Source of the DNA: Eucalyptus grandis
Taxonomy: Eukaryota; Streptophyta; Magnoliopsida; Myrtales; Myrtaceae
Assembly (NCBI RefSeq): GCF_016545825.1
Contig: NC_052613.1
Span: forward strand, 10,230,001-10,294,000
Length of the DNA: 64,000 nucleotides
Direction of reading: 5' to 3'
Each line of letters opens with the position of its first letter. The stretch's first letter is position 1. The notes beneath the pieces were generated by a model. It searched no databases and was not told the DNA's origin. It saw only the letters and a program-made list of their open reading frames with translations. The position numbers were made by a program, and so were the translations under genes. This document shows positions 48,201-61,755 of the stretch, piece after piece.

Positions 48201-51200
48201 CGTCGAAATCTCCCTGCATACAAAGAGAAGGATGCCTTGCTGAAAGCCATTTCAGAAAATCAGGTTGGTAGGATCTATAAGCTGGTTTCTGGTTTTGCTA
48301 AATTTTCATTTGTTCGCCTGAAGTGGAAGTTACATTGTTTGCTGGGGCTGCCCACTAAATTTTCGTAGCACAAAATAATAGTTTGATTGGTTATATCTAG
48401 TAAGTCTACGTTGGCTCTCTAAAACGTTTGAGGTTAATGGACCTTTTGCTTGACTGTGTGCCTCGAAGGAAGACAGTGACAGTAACTATGATAAACAAAT
48501 AAAGTTTTCATCACACAGGTTGAAGCTGTAGTTATTTACCACATGGTACTTGCTCTCCTAAGATGCTCCTTCAAGTTCCTCTTTTGATAATTTCTTAGTG
48601 CAAACTAAAGCCAATGGTAACAATTAAACATTTCATAAATTACAGACTAGATACAAAAGGATGGCTTGAAGGATCTCCAATTGTTGCAGAGTCTGTTTGT
48701 AAAGCCTTAGAGGAAAATGTCATTACCTGCTTTATATGACGAAAAATTAGGATTCCTCTTCAGCATTTTGGTTGCATGTTGTTCTGATCTCCCTTCATGC
48801 GACATGAATTGGGCCCTTTTTGAAACCTCGCTTATCTAATCAATGAAGTGGCCATGAGCTTGAGGAACGTGCCTACCCATGCGTCTTATTTTGACAAATT
48901 TGTTTGGTATGCCTTTGTCACTGAGGTGTACCAGTTCTTCCTCCCGAACTACAACCCATCATTCAGATAGATGGAGGTAAGCTAATGAGCTCGGATGATG
49001 AAAAGTTTTTTTTTCGTTTTCTAATTGATTGTATTGCAAACAACAGTTGGGCAGACACCAAAACAATGAGCAGAAAAATCAGTTTTGGCATCATAGCTCT
49101 CCTTTTATCTTTTCATTGAAAACTTTTGAACTTCTTGGTGGTGTAATGGTCTCCCATGTCCCTGGAAAAATCCATATTTTCTTTTTCAAAAAAGCGTATT
49201 TTGATGAGTTCAACTGGTACAGAGGCTTGCTTGAATAGTATCAAGAAATTTACAACCAGGTATACAGTGGTTAGAATTTGTTAGGTATGAAGGTATTACA
49301 TGATTTCCTTTTTACACTATTTTCACGGATAATTGTTGATGGAAAAAAATGTGTATCTTTTAGGTGGTGGTTGTCTCTGGTGAAACTGGATGTGGTAAAA
49401 CAACTCAACTTCCTCAATACATACTTGAATCTGAGATTGAAGCTGCTCAAGGGGCTGCATGTAGTATAATTTGCACTCAGCCAAGAAGAATATCTGCTAT
49501 GGCTGTTTCTGAAAGGGTTGCTTCAGAGCGAGGAGAGCAACTGGGAGATTCTGTTAGTTTTTTCATCTGGCTATGTGAATCTTGCTTTTAACTAGTTATG
49601 CAAGATGGAGTATTTACTGTCCTGTTGCTGAAGTATTTGTTGTTTTTTCCTAACATAAGGTTGGGTACAAGGTTCGGTTGGAGGGGATGAAAGGGAGGGA
49701 TACTCGCTTACTTTTTTGCACCACTGGCATATTGTTGAGGAGATTACTTGTTGACAGAAATTTGACTGGTGTAACTCATGTTATTGTTGATGAGATTCAT
49801 GAACGTGGTATGAATGAAGGTAAGTATGGAACTTTAGTTTTTTGGGGGGGCTATTTGGATATTCCTTTATTGCTGTTCTCAGCTGAATTCTGCATGTTTC
49901 AGATTTCCTTCTCATTGTGCTCAAGGATCTTCTTCGTCGCCGACCTGAATTGAGGCTGATTTTGATGAGTGCAACCCTCAATGCTGAACTTTTTTCTAAT
50001 TACTTTGGTGGTGCTCCAATGATCCACATACCTGTGAGTTTGAGAAATTAGATATAAAATACCATACCTCTTTTTTCCATTGGATGCATTTTTTACTTTG
50101 TCTTATTGTGAGCTAGAGGTGTTTGGGCACCTATATTAGCCTGTAGGTTGCTTTTTGAGGATTATTCCTACGTTTTATGACATGATACAGGTACCTATTT
50201 TTGTCATTGGGGAGGTTATAACTTGATACTGCCTGAAAATTAAATTGCTATATTATGTTATTAAATGGCAAGCATAAAACTCTGTGTCAAGATGTAACTT
50301 GAGAAGAATTTACAGTAATTCGGCGGGCTTTGGAAAAAAGTCTCAAAATATGATGGTTCGTTCTCTTTACTGTTGCGCATTTTAAAAAAAAAAAATGGTC
50401 TTAATCTGTGATTTTGTGGGTAGCCATGAATTTTGTGGTCACAATTATGTTTGTGATATTCTCCTAATGGCTTAATATTTTCATTGTCTCCCTTACTATT
50501 TTCTGGCTGATCCACTCAATTAGAATTGTGTTCTTGTTTGTTCTGTGTGCTAATGTAATTTTCTTCAGGGTTTCACCTACCCTGTCCGAGCTCATTTTTT
50601 GGAGAATATTTTGGAGACGACTGGATATAGATTGACTCCACATAATCAGATTGATGATTATGGTCAAGACAAAAGTTGGAAAATGCAGAGACAAGCTGTT
50701 AAGAAGAGGAAGAGCCAAATCGCTACTGCTGTCGAGGTACGTAAATTAGTTGAGCTAGTTTAGTTATTTCATCACTGTTAAATTCTCAGACAATCCAATC
50801 TGTCTGCTTTTGCAAAAGGATGCACTTGAATCCGCGGACTTCAGAGGGTACAGTCGGTGGACACGTGAATCTCTGTCTTGTTGGAACCCGGATTCCATTG
50901 GCTTTAATCTCATTGAGCATGTACTTTGCCACATAGTTCAAAAGGAAAGGCCTGGAGCTGTATTGCTTTTTATGACTGGTTGGGATGACATAAACTCCTT
51001 GAAGGACCAGCTGCAAGCCCATCCTCTCTTGGGTGATCCAAGCAGAGTTCTGTTGCTTGCCTGTCATGGATCTATGGCCAGCTCCGAGCAGGTGATACTC
51101 CATCCTCCGTGCATCTTTCAGTCCGTTTGTAACATTGGTATCCTATTTTCATCTTTTGTGACACTCTCGAACTATTTTTATGTCCTTTAAATAATTAAAT

Positions 51201-54200
51201 TGGTGATTACTCTTCTCCTTTTTCTTCACAGAGGTTGATATTTGATAAGCCTCCAGATGGAGTTAGGAAAATAGTCCTTGCTACCAATATGGCTGAGACT
51301 AGTATCACCATCAATGATGTAGTCTTTGTGGTCGACTGTGGAAAGGCGAAAGAGACTTCCTACGATGCGATCAATAACACTCCTTGTCTGCTTCCATCTT
51401 GGATCTCAAAGGCTGCTGCTCGACAAGTAAGATGATTCCTATTTATCTACTTTTAGGCTTTTGGAGAAGTGGTTCTTTATGCTTTATATATTGCTCATAC
51501 CTTATTGGCATGAATCTCTTGCTTATAATTGCAAGTTCTGATTGGGGCCCTTGATCTCACTATGCATCTGCAACGTAAAGTTATTGGGGATGTTCTCGCC
51601 ATTATCATTTATCTTGTCAGCTGATGTTCTCACAATTATCAGTTGTCTTGTCAGCCTGCTATGTGTCCTCTCCTTTCACCCATGGTCCTCTATACTAATC
51701 TTGCATATGATAGGGATATTACATTTTGCTTGCATTTTATCCAAGTGATTGACTGAAATATGCATCGTTTGGCAGTCTATCCTTTTTACTGTGACACTTC
51801 TATTGAGGACTAGGATGTGGTAATTGGTATGGGCTAGCGTATGGATATTCATCTCTAATCTCTACTTCAAACTGGCTAGCTTTCACTTCTTGTTATTGCA
51901 GTACTACTCTTGCCACCCAACCATCAAAATAAAAATTGTGAAAATGGATAAAAATTGGAAAGTTTTATTACTGAACATCCTAGATATTATTGAAATTCCC
52001 CCATAAGTGCACTTTGATGGTGAACCTTATAATTCCTACATGGATAATATTTCCTATCACCATCTTATGAGCGTCGCCCCCATGTAAACTTATTAACATC
52101 AAATGTGGGTGAGATCCATGCTCATAATCAACCAATTATAGGCATGGTTCCTCCTACCAGGGATGGAGGAAAACATAATGCCCTCTATGTTGTTATTTTT
52201 TGAAGACTTCTAGTGTTCAATTACGATAGATACACATGCAAAGTCATGGACATGGCAGACACCAGGAACATTTTCTTACCTGACATTCAGTTAGCATATG
52301 TGCAATTGGTCCAAGCCATTTGTTTCTGGACTCTACCTATGGATTCTGCTGTCGCCACTGCTTTGAGAGTCAGACACCAGGATACATATTCATATCTGAA
52401 ATTCAATTCCTGAGTCTGACTAGAGTATGTGCAATTGATCTGAGCCATTTGTTCCTGGCCTGGACCTATGTATTCTGCAGTTGCCATTACTTTGAGCTTA
52501 GCTAACTTGTCTAAACTATGAAGTGACTGTTGCTGGCACAATTCTGATGTTTCTCCATAGAGAATTTGATAAAAAGGCATTTGACATTCTAAGGGTTTGA
52601 GCAGGGAAGTGTAATCAGTCGGGCGCTTCTTTTAATGTAGTGGTCATAGGTTTGAGTTAGTCCTCCAATTCTTTTGCAGCATGTGGCCTTCTTTAATTTT
52701 TATTTATTTATTTATTTATTTATTTTTTTTAGAATTTTCACATTCATTTCAAGTTTGATCTTTTGTTTGTAGAGAAGAGGAAGAGCTGGTCGTGTTCAAT
52801 CTGGAGAGTGTTACCACCTCTATCCTAGATGCGTTTATGATGCTTTTGCTGACTACCAGTTGCCAGAACTTCTGAGGACACCATTGCAGTCCTTATGTTT
52901 GCAAATAAAAAGTCTGCAACTTGGAAGCATCACAGAATTCCTGTCTAGGGCATTGCAACCACCGGAATCACTTTCGGTATCAGTTTCACTTCCCTGTTCT
53001 TATTTGTTTGTTTCTACAATTTCTTGTGGTTGCTAACAGTTTTCAATTCATGTGATATGCATATGGCTTCTGTCTTCTAGTAGATTTATATTGATAATTT
53101 CTGTGTTGCTTTAAAATTGTCTCTCTTGTAGGTCCAAAATGCTGTAGAATATCTGAAGGTGATTGGAGCTTTAGATGAAAATGAGAATTTGACAGTGCTA
53201 GGTGCTGAAATTATATATTTCCTCCTTATGTTAATTGTTTACTGTGTATGCTACTCTTCCCTGTTTGCAACTGAACTTTTGGAAGGACCTGATCATGCTT
53301 GTTTCTTAATAGGTCGCCAGCTTTCAATGCTTCCAGTTGAGCCCAAACTGGGAAAGATGCTTATACTGGGGGCCATTTTCAACTGTCTAGACCCAGTAAT
53401 GTCAATTGTTGCTGGTCTCAGTGTTAGAGATCCATTCTTGATGCCATTTGACAAGAAGGATGTAAGTTTGTTCTCTTTTCTAGCCATATTAGTATTGGAT
53501 GCTTCCTCTGGCCATTTTGCTTTAACGTTTACTTCCCCATCACTTAATCATGTCGACTGTTTTGGGAATATGCTTAACATCCTCCCTTGTTTTCAGTGAT
53601 TTTAAATCCAGACCAAACCGACTGGTTCAAATGGTCAATGTGCTTGACCAGATCTTTAACCATCCTAAATTTTGGACTTGCTCTGGAGATGGTTTAAACC
53701 CATAAGCCGTGATATCTGGCAAGAGATGTTGCACTTTGCCTCTTGACTTCTAGTATGCTTTTAGTGTTAGATGCACAAAACAATTTACTTAAAGCATGAG
53801 GAGGTGAGGGTAATCGATTGCCTGACCTCTTTCATGGGTGCTCAGTGCCTGATCTTGTGCCATGAGTACCTCAACATATGATTTGAATATTTTAATGGTT
53901 AAGTGTGCAACCTGCTCAACTGGCTGACCCAGTGTGACCTGGTCTTTAGTCAGCATGGGTTAAAAACACTGCCCATTTTCAATTAGGTGGGAAGACAAGT
54001 CTGCTTTAAAAACCCTGTTTTCATGGAATAATTGTGCTGGGAAAGCCCAATATGAAGCTTTTCAGCCATTTTCTGGCTGCTTGTGGAAGGCGAGGATCAG
54101 TAACTAGAAACTTACTCGAGAGGAATTGGCAGTTCATCATAAGGAAACATGTTAATTCCTGTGCTGAGATGAGTGGTTTGAGAGTCGTATTGAGCAGAAG

Positions 54201-56294
54201 TGCAGTGGCCTGTGGTAGCTTACAGTTCATGCAACCCCAGGGTCATATGATTGGCTGAGAAAATTTCAAACTTCTGTATTCTAATTTTATTTGGGTTGAT
54301 ATCTCCTTTCGACTGTGCTATAGAATTGTTGATGATATTCTCATTGTAGTTTCAACTTACTGTAGCTTGCAGAGTCTGCAAAAGCCCAATTTTCTGGCCG
54401 TGACTACAGTGACCATCTTGCACTTGCTCGAGCCTATGATGGTTGGAGAGATGCTGAAAGACAACAGGCTGGCTATGAGTACTGTTGGCGAAATTTTTTA
54501 TCTGTGCAAACTATGAAAGCAATAGGCTCTCTGAGGAGGCAATTCCTTTCTTTGCTCAAGGATAGTGGCATTGTTGATCAAAATACAGAGTTTTCCAATT
54601 CATGGAGCCATGATGAGCATCTTATTCGGGCAATCATTTGTGCGGGTTTGTTCCCAGGAATAAGTTCTGTTGTGGTGGGTGAGATTGTTTTAACATGGTT
54701 TTTAAGTCCACATTGAAATGATTTGTTCTGCTTGTCCCCCACCCCAGCACTCTATTTAAGTTTTCTTTAGTAATTCTATTCTATAAATCTGGGGTCATCG
54801 ATTGACCAAACTTTGACAAAGGAATAGTTGACACCACTTTATTTAAAGTGACTGCACTTTCTCATGCAGGGTATGTAAAACTATGCCTTTTTGTTTGATG
54901 AGATGAATATTATCTATTTGTCCACATTATGTAAGTCAAGTCTCTAATTAGGTGGAAACCAATGCAAACCAATGCAACTCGGGATCCTCTTTTAGTTAGC
55001 AAGAGATGTCACCAATCAATAAACATGTAAAGTTGGATTGCCCCTTTCTAGATCTATTGAACTTCTCAATTTGTTTACTTGCAGAACAAAGAAAGGTCAA
55101 TTTCCTTGAAGACAATGGAGGATGGTCAGGTGCTCCTGTACTCTGTAAGTCTCTTTGTCGCTTTGGACAGCAAATCTTTTTCTGTAGAACATCTTGGAAT
55201 TGATACATCAAAGTATTTCTTTTAGTTTCTAACGTGGAATATATTTGTGGATTATATTTGTTGACATGTGGAATAGAATTCTGTGAATGCGGGGGTCCCA
55301 AAGATTCCATACCCATGGCTGGTTTTCAATGAGAAGGTGAAGGTTAATTCAGTTTTCCTTCGGGATTCAACGGGTATCTCTGACTCTGTGCTTCTCTTAT
55401 TTGGAGGAAACATTTCAAGGGGTGGACTTGTGAGTTCTCTCATCTCAGTTTTTTCATCCGTTGGATATTTTATTTTATTTTTTGTCTTTGGCTAGTTTCA
55501 TTGGATTCTTAGATGGAAATTCACTTCCCACTGTATGTTCTCATCACACGATGCATTGTCTAAACTACTTGCATCTGATAGGATGGTCACCTAAAGATGT
55601 TGGGAGGATATTTGGAGTTCTTCATGGAACCTTCGTTGGCTGAGACATATTTAAGCCTAAAAAGAGAGCTAGGGGAACTCATCCAGAATAAGGTGAGGGT
55701 TTAACTTGTCATCATGAGGTTGAGTCCATTCCAGCAAGCTTTCTTCTTTTCCAGGTTACAATTCCTTTTTGTGTTTCCCGTATTCCTTACCTCAAGGTGC
55801 ATGTTTGATTGCAGCTTCTGAGTTCCAAATTAGATATACGATCCTCCCATGATCTTCTAATGGCAGTAAGGTTGCTGGTCTCAGAAGACCAATCTGAAGG
55901 TAGATTTGTCTTTGGTCGCCAGTTGCCTAAGAAAGTGGCGAAAGTAACATTACAGGCCGCATCATCGAAAGGTGCAAATGGAGCTGCTGGTGATAATTCA
56001 AAGACCCAATTGCAAACTCTACTTGTTAGGGCAGGACATGAAGCACCAACCTACAAGACAAAGCAAGTGAAAAACAATCAGTTCCGTTCCACTGTGATCT
56101 TCAATGGATTGGATTTCACAGGACGGCCTTGCAGCAATAAGAAGCTTGCAGAGAAGGATGCGGCCGCCCAGGCATTGCTCTGGTTAAGGGGTGAGACTCA
56201 TGTATCCTCTTCCGATATGGATGCTGTGTCTACACTTCTAAAGAAGAAGAAAGTCAAGAATCAGAGGACAGCACGCAGCAGTAGGTGGGGTTGA
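45220..56294 (+). CDS. DExH-box ATP-dependent RNA helicase (DExH3/DExH5-like), 1198 aa
   Basis: Nineteen exons, all GT-AG with consistent phase: 45220-45585, 47266-47420, 47520-47607, 47807-48046, 48168-48263, 49364-49552, 49660-49819, 49903-50033, 50569-50736, 50819-51091, 51232-51426, 52773-52976, 53132-53201, 53313-53461, 54366-54674, 55085-55144, 55277-55429, 55582-55692, 55815-56294. Walker A is GETGCGKT at 321-328, DEIH at 422-425, SAT at 454-456, and motif VI QRRGRAGR at 687-694. The HA2 and OB-fold regions follow. A double-stranded-RNA-binding-like domain (about 1103-1163, ending [11 protein letters not shown]) and a Lys-rich tail close the protein. Domain order fits the plant relatives of DHX36/RHA, which unwind RNA including structured or G-quadruplex RNA. 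The Arg/Ala-rich N-terminus (1-100) resembles an organellar transit peptide, and some plant homologues are annotated mitochondrial; the location here is inferred. The ATG at 45220 is the first in frame; GTG codons upstream were not used. It converges with the GT61 gene. Confidence 0.95.
52230..52510 (+). repeat. Tandem duplication inside helicase intron 11
   Basis: Two copies, each about 115 bp, share GACACCAGGA(A/T)ACAT, GACATTCAGTT/GAAATTCAATT, TATGTGCAATTG(G/A)TC and TGCCA(C/T)T(G/A)CTTTGAG. The first copy starts near 52258 and the second near 52372. It lies wholly within the intron. Confidence 0.7.
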
Positions 56295-57531
56295 CTTGAC
56301 CATAGTGGCTGCTATATCTGTACACATTAATACTGTCAGCCACGAAGAGCAGAGTTCCTAATGGTATCAAAGGTTTGAGAACAAATTCTGGCTCTGAAAG
56401 CTTTATCTCTTCAGTTGATGAAGTCACATCAGAGAGTGTCTTTAGCACTCCATGACAGATGCTGAACTTCGTTCGCTGGAAAATGGTTTTACAGGTCAAA
56501 TTTCTTTTGGTGCTAGAGGCTGGAGGATCAATCCTCTTCAAATATCGCAAAGCTCATCAGCTGGTCCTAACTACTCTAAGTGGTATCTCTGCCTCCTGTC
56601 TGAGGCAAGAATTGCTAAGCAAGTCTGCCGGCAATATCACATCCAAGACTCCAACGACACAGCGTACCTAAACCCCTGATGTGTTCTTGGCATGAAGGGA
56701 ATATTCTTCTCCTTATGGTTCTCTCTCTCTCTCTTCTTTTTTTCTCCTGCAGTTGATTATCTTGTATATGAGTAATAGCACAGTTGAAAGTTTGGTGGAT
56801 GGAAGAATTGCCTCCTCGTATCAAACCATTTGTCGAATTTAGATCGGCAGTGCTGTGCATATGGAAATGATGGATTGAACGATAACTAGCCTTCCAAAAA
56901 TTCGATACCCTGGACAGTTGTGTATAATATCGCTTTTGTATTTCAAATTGTTCTTGGCCAGATTGGCAAAATATATATTCAAGGTAAACTTCAGTAAGTA
57001 CTAGACGGATGCAATTGCATAAGGGGCTTGTAAGTATCCCGTCTCTCTCGAAGTGTGAAATTATCATCTAACTCCATTTCAATTTCAATTTAAATCTGTC
57101 GGCGGTTCCGCACTATTTTTATCCTTCCGTGATGCTCAATCTGTGCCTAAAGATAGTCACTAGATGATTCCGGAGGGGGCTAGGCGCCAGCAAGAACACC
57201 GTTGCTGTAGTCCTCATGCCCAAATTGTTTTGGAGACTCGTGAAAGAAAGCCACTTTCGTCGTGGTGTCAATTCCTGTTGGGCACTTTTCAATAACTTGC
57301 GACAAGGAAAATTTCGTGATGCCAGGATGGAAAGATCTTATGAGTGACAAAGGTGCTAAGCATGAATTCAATCCCCCAGACAGAGTTTAGGGCCCAGTGG
57401 ACCAACCTCTGCAATGAGCACGAAAAATTGAGAAACATCATTAAAATTATGAACACTAACGTCTTCTTCTTGCGCCTAACAAGAAAAAGAAGCAACCTCT
57501 TCTATTAATGGACAATAAAAAATATGTTCAC
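56295..57531. other. Convergent 3' regions of the helicase and GT61 genes
   Basis: The two stop codons are about 1.24 kb apart on opposite strands. The stretch should hold both 3' UTRs. No additional gene is recognised. Confidence 0.5.
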
Positions 57532-59175
57532 TCAATGCAAAAGCTCCATGGCTTTAACCAATGTCTGTCTGAACCTATTCACATCAAGCTCTACATTCTG
57601 CTTTTCCAAGTACCTTGACTTGAACAAATTCCAATTATGCTTATGATATGCGACTGGGTCCTTGAAAACCACATGGTCAAGTGGGAACTCCTGTATGAGA
57701 CTGCTCTCCTTCTCCTTTATGTTGTACTCCAAATACTTGATGTTCATATGCCTTGCAGGATCACCAAAGCAATCCTTGGCATGCCATTCGAATTTTCCAA
57801 TAGGGAGTATCTGAATGAGGACCGCGTTTTCTGGGAGGAAAACCAGGTTCGTTAGGCCAGCTCCGTGAACTCCCATCATCACGTCGCAGGAATTCATGAT
57901 CACTGGGGTTCTCGACATGTTGGAGTCCAACTCGGAAGCAACCACTTCGTACCCCAACGTCTCAGCCATGCTCGTGATTTCGGCAAGGTTGGTGAAGGAG
58001 CGTGACCGCTTTCTCGACACGATCAAGAGGCGAGGCCGTCTTTTGAGCTTGCCGTCCTGTAATTTGATTGCGTTCTCCTTCTTTAGCGAGTAGGCGCTCC
58101 TGAGGAAGGCCCTGAAGTCGCTTATGGAGTGGGGAGATCTCGAAGGATCAATTGTCATCTCCTTGTGATGCTTTAGCCCCACAATCACTCTTGGGAAGCA
58201 ATGGATGTTCTCCCCTGCACTGTCAATGTCGATAATTTCATACTTCGACAGATTTTCTAGTATGGCGCGGAACTTCTGAAGCCACCGAGGATTTTTATTT
58301 GTTACTAGGAGCTTGACTTCTCCTCCAAAATGCCGAGTAGTCGTAAAGAGCGGAATGATGATGTCGGTGAATGCATGAAAATTGTTCCCTGCATATCCTC
58401 CTGTTGAGAAAATGACTCCCGGAACGCTGTGGTGTTCGGTGCAAATGGGGATAGGTTGACGGGCCACGGCCGACGGTAAGATCGACCATTTCCTGATTGG
58501 ACCCATTGCCGTTTCGTCGCCTTTTCGTGCATAAGGCCTTATGGTCCACGAGTCATTGCCGGTGAGTATTTCGGAGGGCGCAACGAAAACAGTGGAGGAG
58601 CTTCCTTGAACTCTAACATCCCCGGTGATCGAACAGTAATCTGACCTTGGATCCATGACGTTGCAAAGAGGCTCCATCTCCCTCGTGAAATTTTTCTGGA
58701 CTGTACAGTACATGGCAAAATCAATACAATCAGGTAGAACAAGAAGGTGTCGTCTACTATATAATTTCCATCCAAATCACCAAGATGCTGACATTGAGAT
58801 TGTCATCACAGCTTACCTGTAATAACTTCTTGCTCCTGAGATGCACTTTTCTCTTCAATCAAAAGCATCTTATGATCATCAACAGTTGTCAACCTCAAAG
58901 TCACTGCGAACACAACAGATGCAGAGAATTGTCAGAGAATATGCAGAACATGGAGGACTCGAATGCATGATCATCGATCACTAATTCACCATCTAAAGCA
59001 CAAATAAACGTGTGAGTTATCAGACCGACTTACGAGCTGGTAGAGCCCCCAGGTGAGACTTGAGAGCAGTGAAAATGCTGGCCAAAATGAGTAAGCAAAA
59101 AAAGATTGCTCCATAACCCAACTTTTTCTGGTCACTTCTGCTAAAGCTCCTGGAGAGTATCGTGTCATACATCAT
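57532..59175 (-). CDS. GT61-family Golgi glycosyltransferase (XAT/XYXT/MUCI21-like), 465 aa
   Basis: Three exons on the minus strand, 59175-59034, 58903-58817 and 58700-57532, joined by GT-AG introns with phase 1 at both junctions. The N-terminus, MMYDTILSRSFSRSDQKKLG followed by a hydrophobic segment (about 22-40), is the type II signal anchor typical of plant GT61 enzymes. The luminal part holds GGYAGNNFHAFTDIIIPLF (177-195), RPRLLIVSRKRSRSFTN (about 298-314) and GVHGAGLTN (353-361), all conserved in the DUF563/GT61 catalytic domain. The family includes xylan arabinosyl- and xylosyltransferases and other cell-wall decorating enzymes; sequence motifs alone do not decide the sugar donor here. 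Start choice: two adjacent ATGs at 59175 and 59172 open the family-typical sequence. A TATA box stands about 120 bases upstream. Confidence 0.93.
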
Positions 59176-59295
59176 CTTCACTCTGTTGCCCTCCTGAGCA
59201 CCCTCAAAGAAGAGTGCAAGACAAAGAATGAATGACGTGTTTTGTTGCCTTTTGTATCTGCAGATTAAAGAAGATCTGCAACCTCAGAGGACTCG

Positions 59296-59304
59296 CTTAT
59301 ATAG
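59296..59304 (-). promoter_or_regulatory. TATA box of the GT61 gene
   Basis: CTATATAAG on the minus strand, about 121 bases before the ATG at 59175. This implies a leader of roughly 90 bases. Confidence 0.55.
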
Positions 59305-59309
59305 AATGG

Positions 59310-60837
59310 CTTCCACATTGGAGGATGAGGCAAGAGTTTCAACTCTCATAAAGTTCATTTAGTCCTTGTATTATTGCTCCCCGAGGTACTACCTTGAGTG
59401 ACAATTTTTCTTTAGGCTTAACCCGGTTTCTCCGAGATTTATTAAATGGGTTTTGAAAGGGACTCAGAAGTCGACTGATGAGACAAAGAACAGCTCCATC
59501 AATGATTGGTTGGGTGGACGTGTCTACATGAATCAAGAATCCATGGGATCCTGCTTCCTCGTGTGTTTACCCCTACAAAGTTGGTGAAATATTTTAAACG
59601 CTCTTCTTTCGTGACAAGCATCTTCTTTTGGGTTTCTAATACAATATTGGAGGATTAACAATTTCCAAAACACAAAGGTAAATAAGTTGGTTTTGCGGGT
59701 TTCAAGATATAATCTGCGCGTCCTCTCTAATGGTTCAAGTTTCTAAAACTAATGGTCGGACCACTTAATGTTAATTCAACAAGTTTAACCTAGTCGCTTA
59801 CCGAACCATTGAAAAAGCATTTGGCATGGCTCAACCATTAGCACGCAGTCAAATGCAGGACGCAGACACCGACCGAGTCGGACAGAGTTTTAAGCAGCCA
59901 ATTGAGCGGTGGTTTGTTAAGTCCACTCGAGGTCATTATTCTTACTATTAACATGTGTAATCAACAGTGCAGATTAAAAAAACTGGAACGAGTCACAAGG
60001 CGCATAAAGCCTAGATTAGGTGGTTGAATCGATTTGGACGTCTGAACAGTTTTTCTTTAGGTTCTGATTTGGAAGTGATCATTGTGTTAGGCAACCATTA
60101 TAATATTTTCACCTGTTTGGAGGATTCTTTCAAAGCGATACGTGTGAGCTTAGAGAAAAGAACGATCATGGGTCCCTTTTGGCTTCATTCGTCTATAAAA
60201 ATGGTGGTTGTTGAAGGGAAGTTTTCACACGATAATGCATTTTCCAGGCGATCTCTTCCCCACATGCTGAACATCAATCTTTCTGCGTAGCAGGTTTTTC
60301 TCTCCTCCATCGTGACATAAAATATGACTTTGAACACTCAATGAAGAGAACCTACCGATGCAGATCTTATATGCTGATGAAGACTATAATTCGGTGATTA
60401 TGTCTTAAACTAATCCCGCCGACAACACGGTTGCGCGGAAGTGGAAACTACATGGTGCCTTAGAACTAATCCCTGGATGTCAACAAGTGCTTAGTTTATG
60501 GATGTCCTTGAGTCGTGGCCATGTATGGCCTTCCTCGGTCAGTATAGCTGCTTTATTATTTGTTATTATATGGTTTTGATGGGGTCAAATTCATCATGCT
60601 TCGACAGCTTATTTCCAGCATTTGTACATATATATAAGTAGATCCGAAATAAAAGGTTTTTGTAATAGCATGCAAAGGAGAGGGAATGCACTGACTCCCA
60701 ATCCCTTTTTTTAGAATGTTCTAATGTTGAAATTACAATTTGTAGTACTTTCTTGGTTTGTTGTACTAACTACGTTGACTTTGAAGAGAGACAGATGCAG
60801 CCTACACCATTTGATCAGTCCAACTACTGTGTTGTTC

Positions 60838-60891
<54 letters not shown>

Positions 60892-61380
60892 AAAATGTTT
60901 GTTACCAAGACGAAGTATACAATAGGTTTATAAAAATAAAAGATGGCATATAATATGATATATGCTTAGTTGATTGCGTTAGCAATAGCTATTTAGATAG
61001 ATACATAAGCTAGTTGATGGGAATTTTCCAAAATATGTGAGGCAAGTATCATTGTCAACGAATTGAATCTCTTTAGTGAGTGATGCTGCACTTTCAAATC
61101 ATTCATGACCAATTGAAGAAAAATAGCATTTCCTTTTCAAGGATCACGTGTACTTATCTCAATCATTTTCATGCGTTAGCATAGCATCGATTTTTTTTTC
61201 TTATCTCAATCATTTCATGCGTTAGCATAGCATAAAAAAAAAAAGTTTCTTTTGATGCGGAGGTTGGTAAAAGGTTGAGGTTGTCTTTGTACATTCGAAA
61301 GGCATTACTAAAATTGTCTCAGTCAAAGATTTCACCGAACAAAAAAACAAAAAGACACTTTCATGAAAATGGTTAATATT
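59310..61380. other. Intergenic DNA, no gene recognised
   Basis: Short frames only. A GA microsatellite is listed separately. A duplicated phrase, TCTTATCTCAATCATTT(T)CATGCGTTAGCATAGCAT, occurs near 61153 and 61198. Confidence 0.45.
60843..60888. repeat. (GA)n microsatellite
   Basis: About 23 GA units between TGTTCAAAT and GGTAAAAATG. Confidence 0.95.
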
Positions 61381-61389
61381 ATTAAGAAT

Positions 61390-61755
61390 TCCAAGTTGGC
61401 ATCTCTATGACTTATTTATCTAAAATTAATTTTCGTCTTATAAAAAAATCTCAAACTAATACCCTATAACACTTTTACCACAAAACTAATGCTCATTTAA
61501 CAAAAACTTTGAAATTGATATCATAAACTAATTTTAATCTAAAAATGCCTAACTAGTACCCCTTACCCTATCATTTGTCACTATTTCATCTAATATTTTA
61601 TTAAAATGCATATGTGTTGACACGTGGTAAAAGATTGCAAAATATATCTAATGTGAAGAAATGCAGACTAACATAAAAAATCCACATGTATTGACATATA
61701 TGCATTTTAGTCAATGATAGATTTGGGTTAGTGATATCGGTTTGAGATTATAAAA
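61390..61755. repeat. Decayed MITE-like sequence
   Basis: Alternating AAACTAATNCCCTATAA / AAAATGCCTAACTAGTACCC words resemble the repeat theme of the element at 263-769. Its probable other end is near 62390-62530. The GC-centred element at 61755-62400 may be inserted within it. Confidence 0.3.

Noticed and set aside
56254..57067. Frames of 98-150 codons on the minus strand after the helicase stop
   Set aside because: No domain, no splice-consistent extension; they lie in the probable 3' UTR of the helicase gene.
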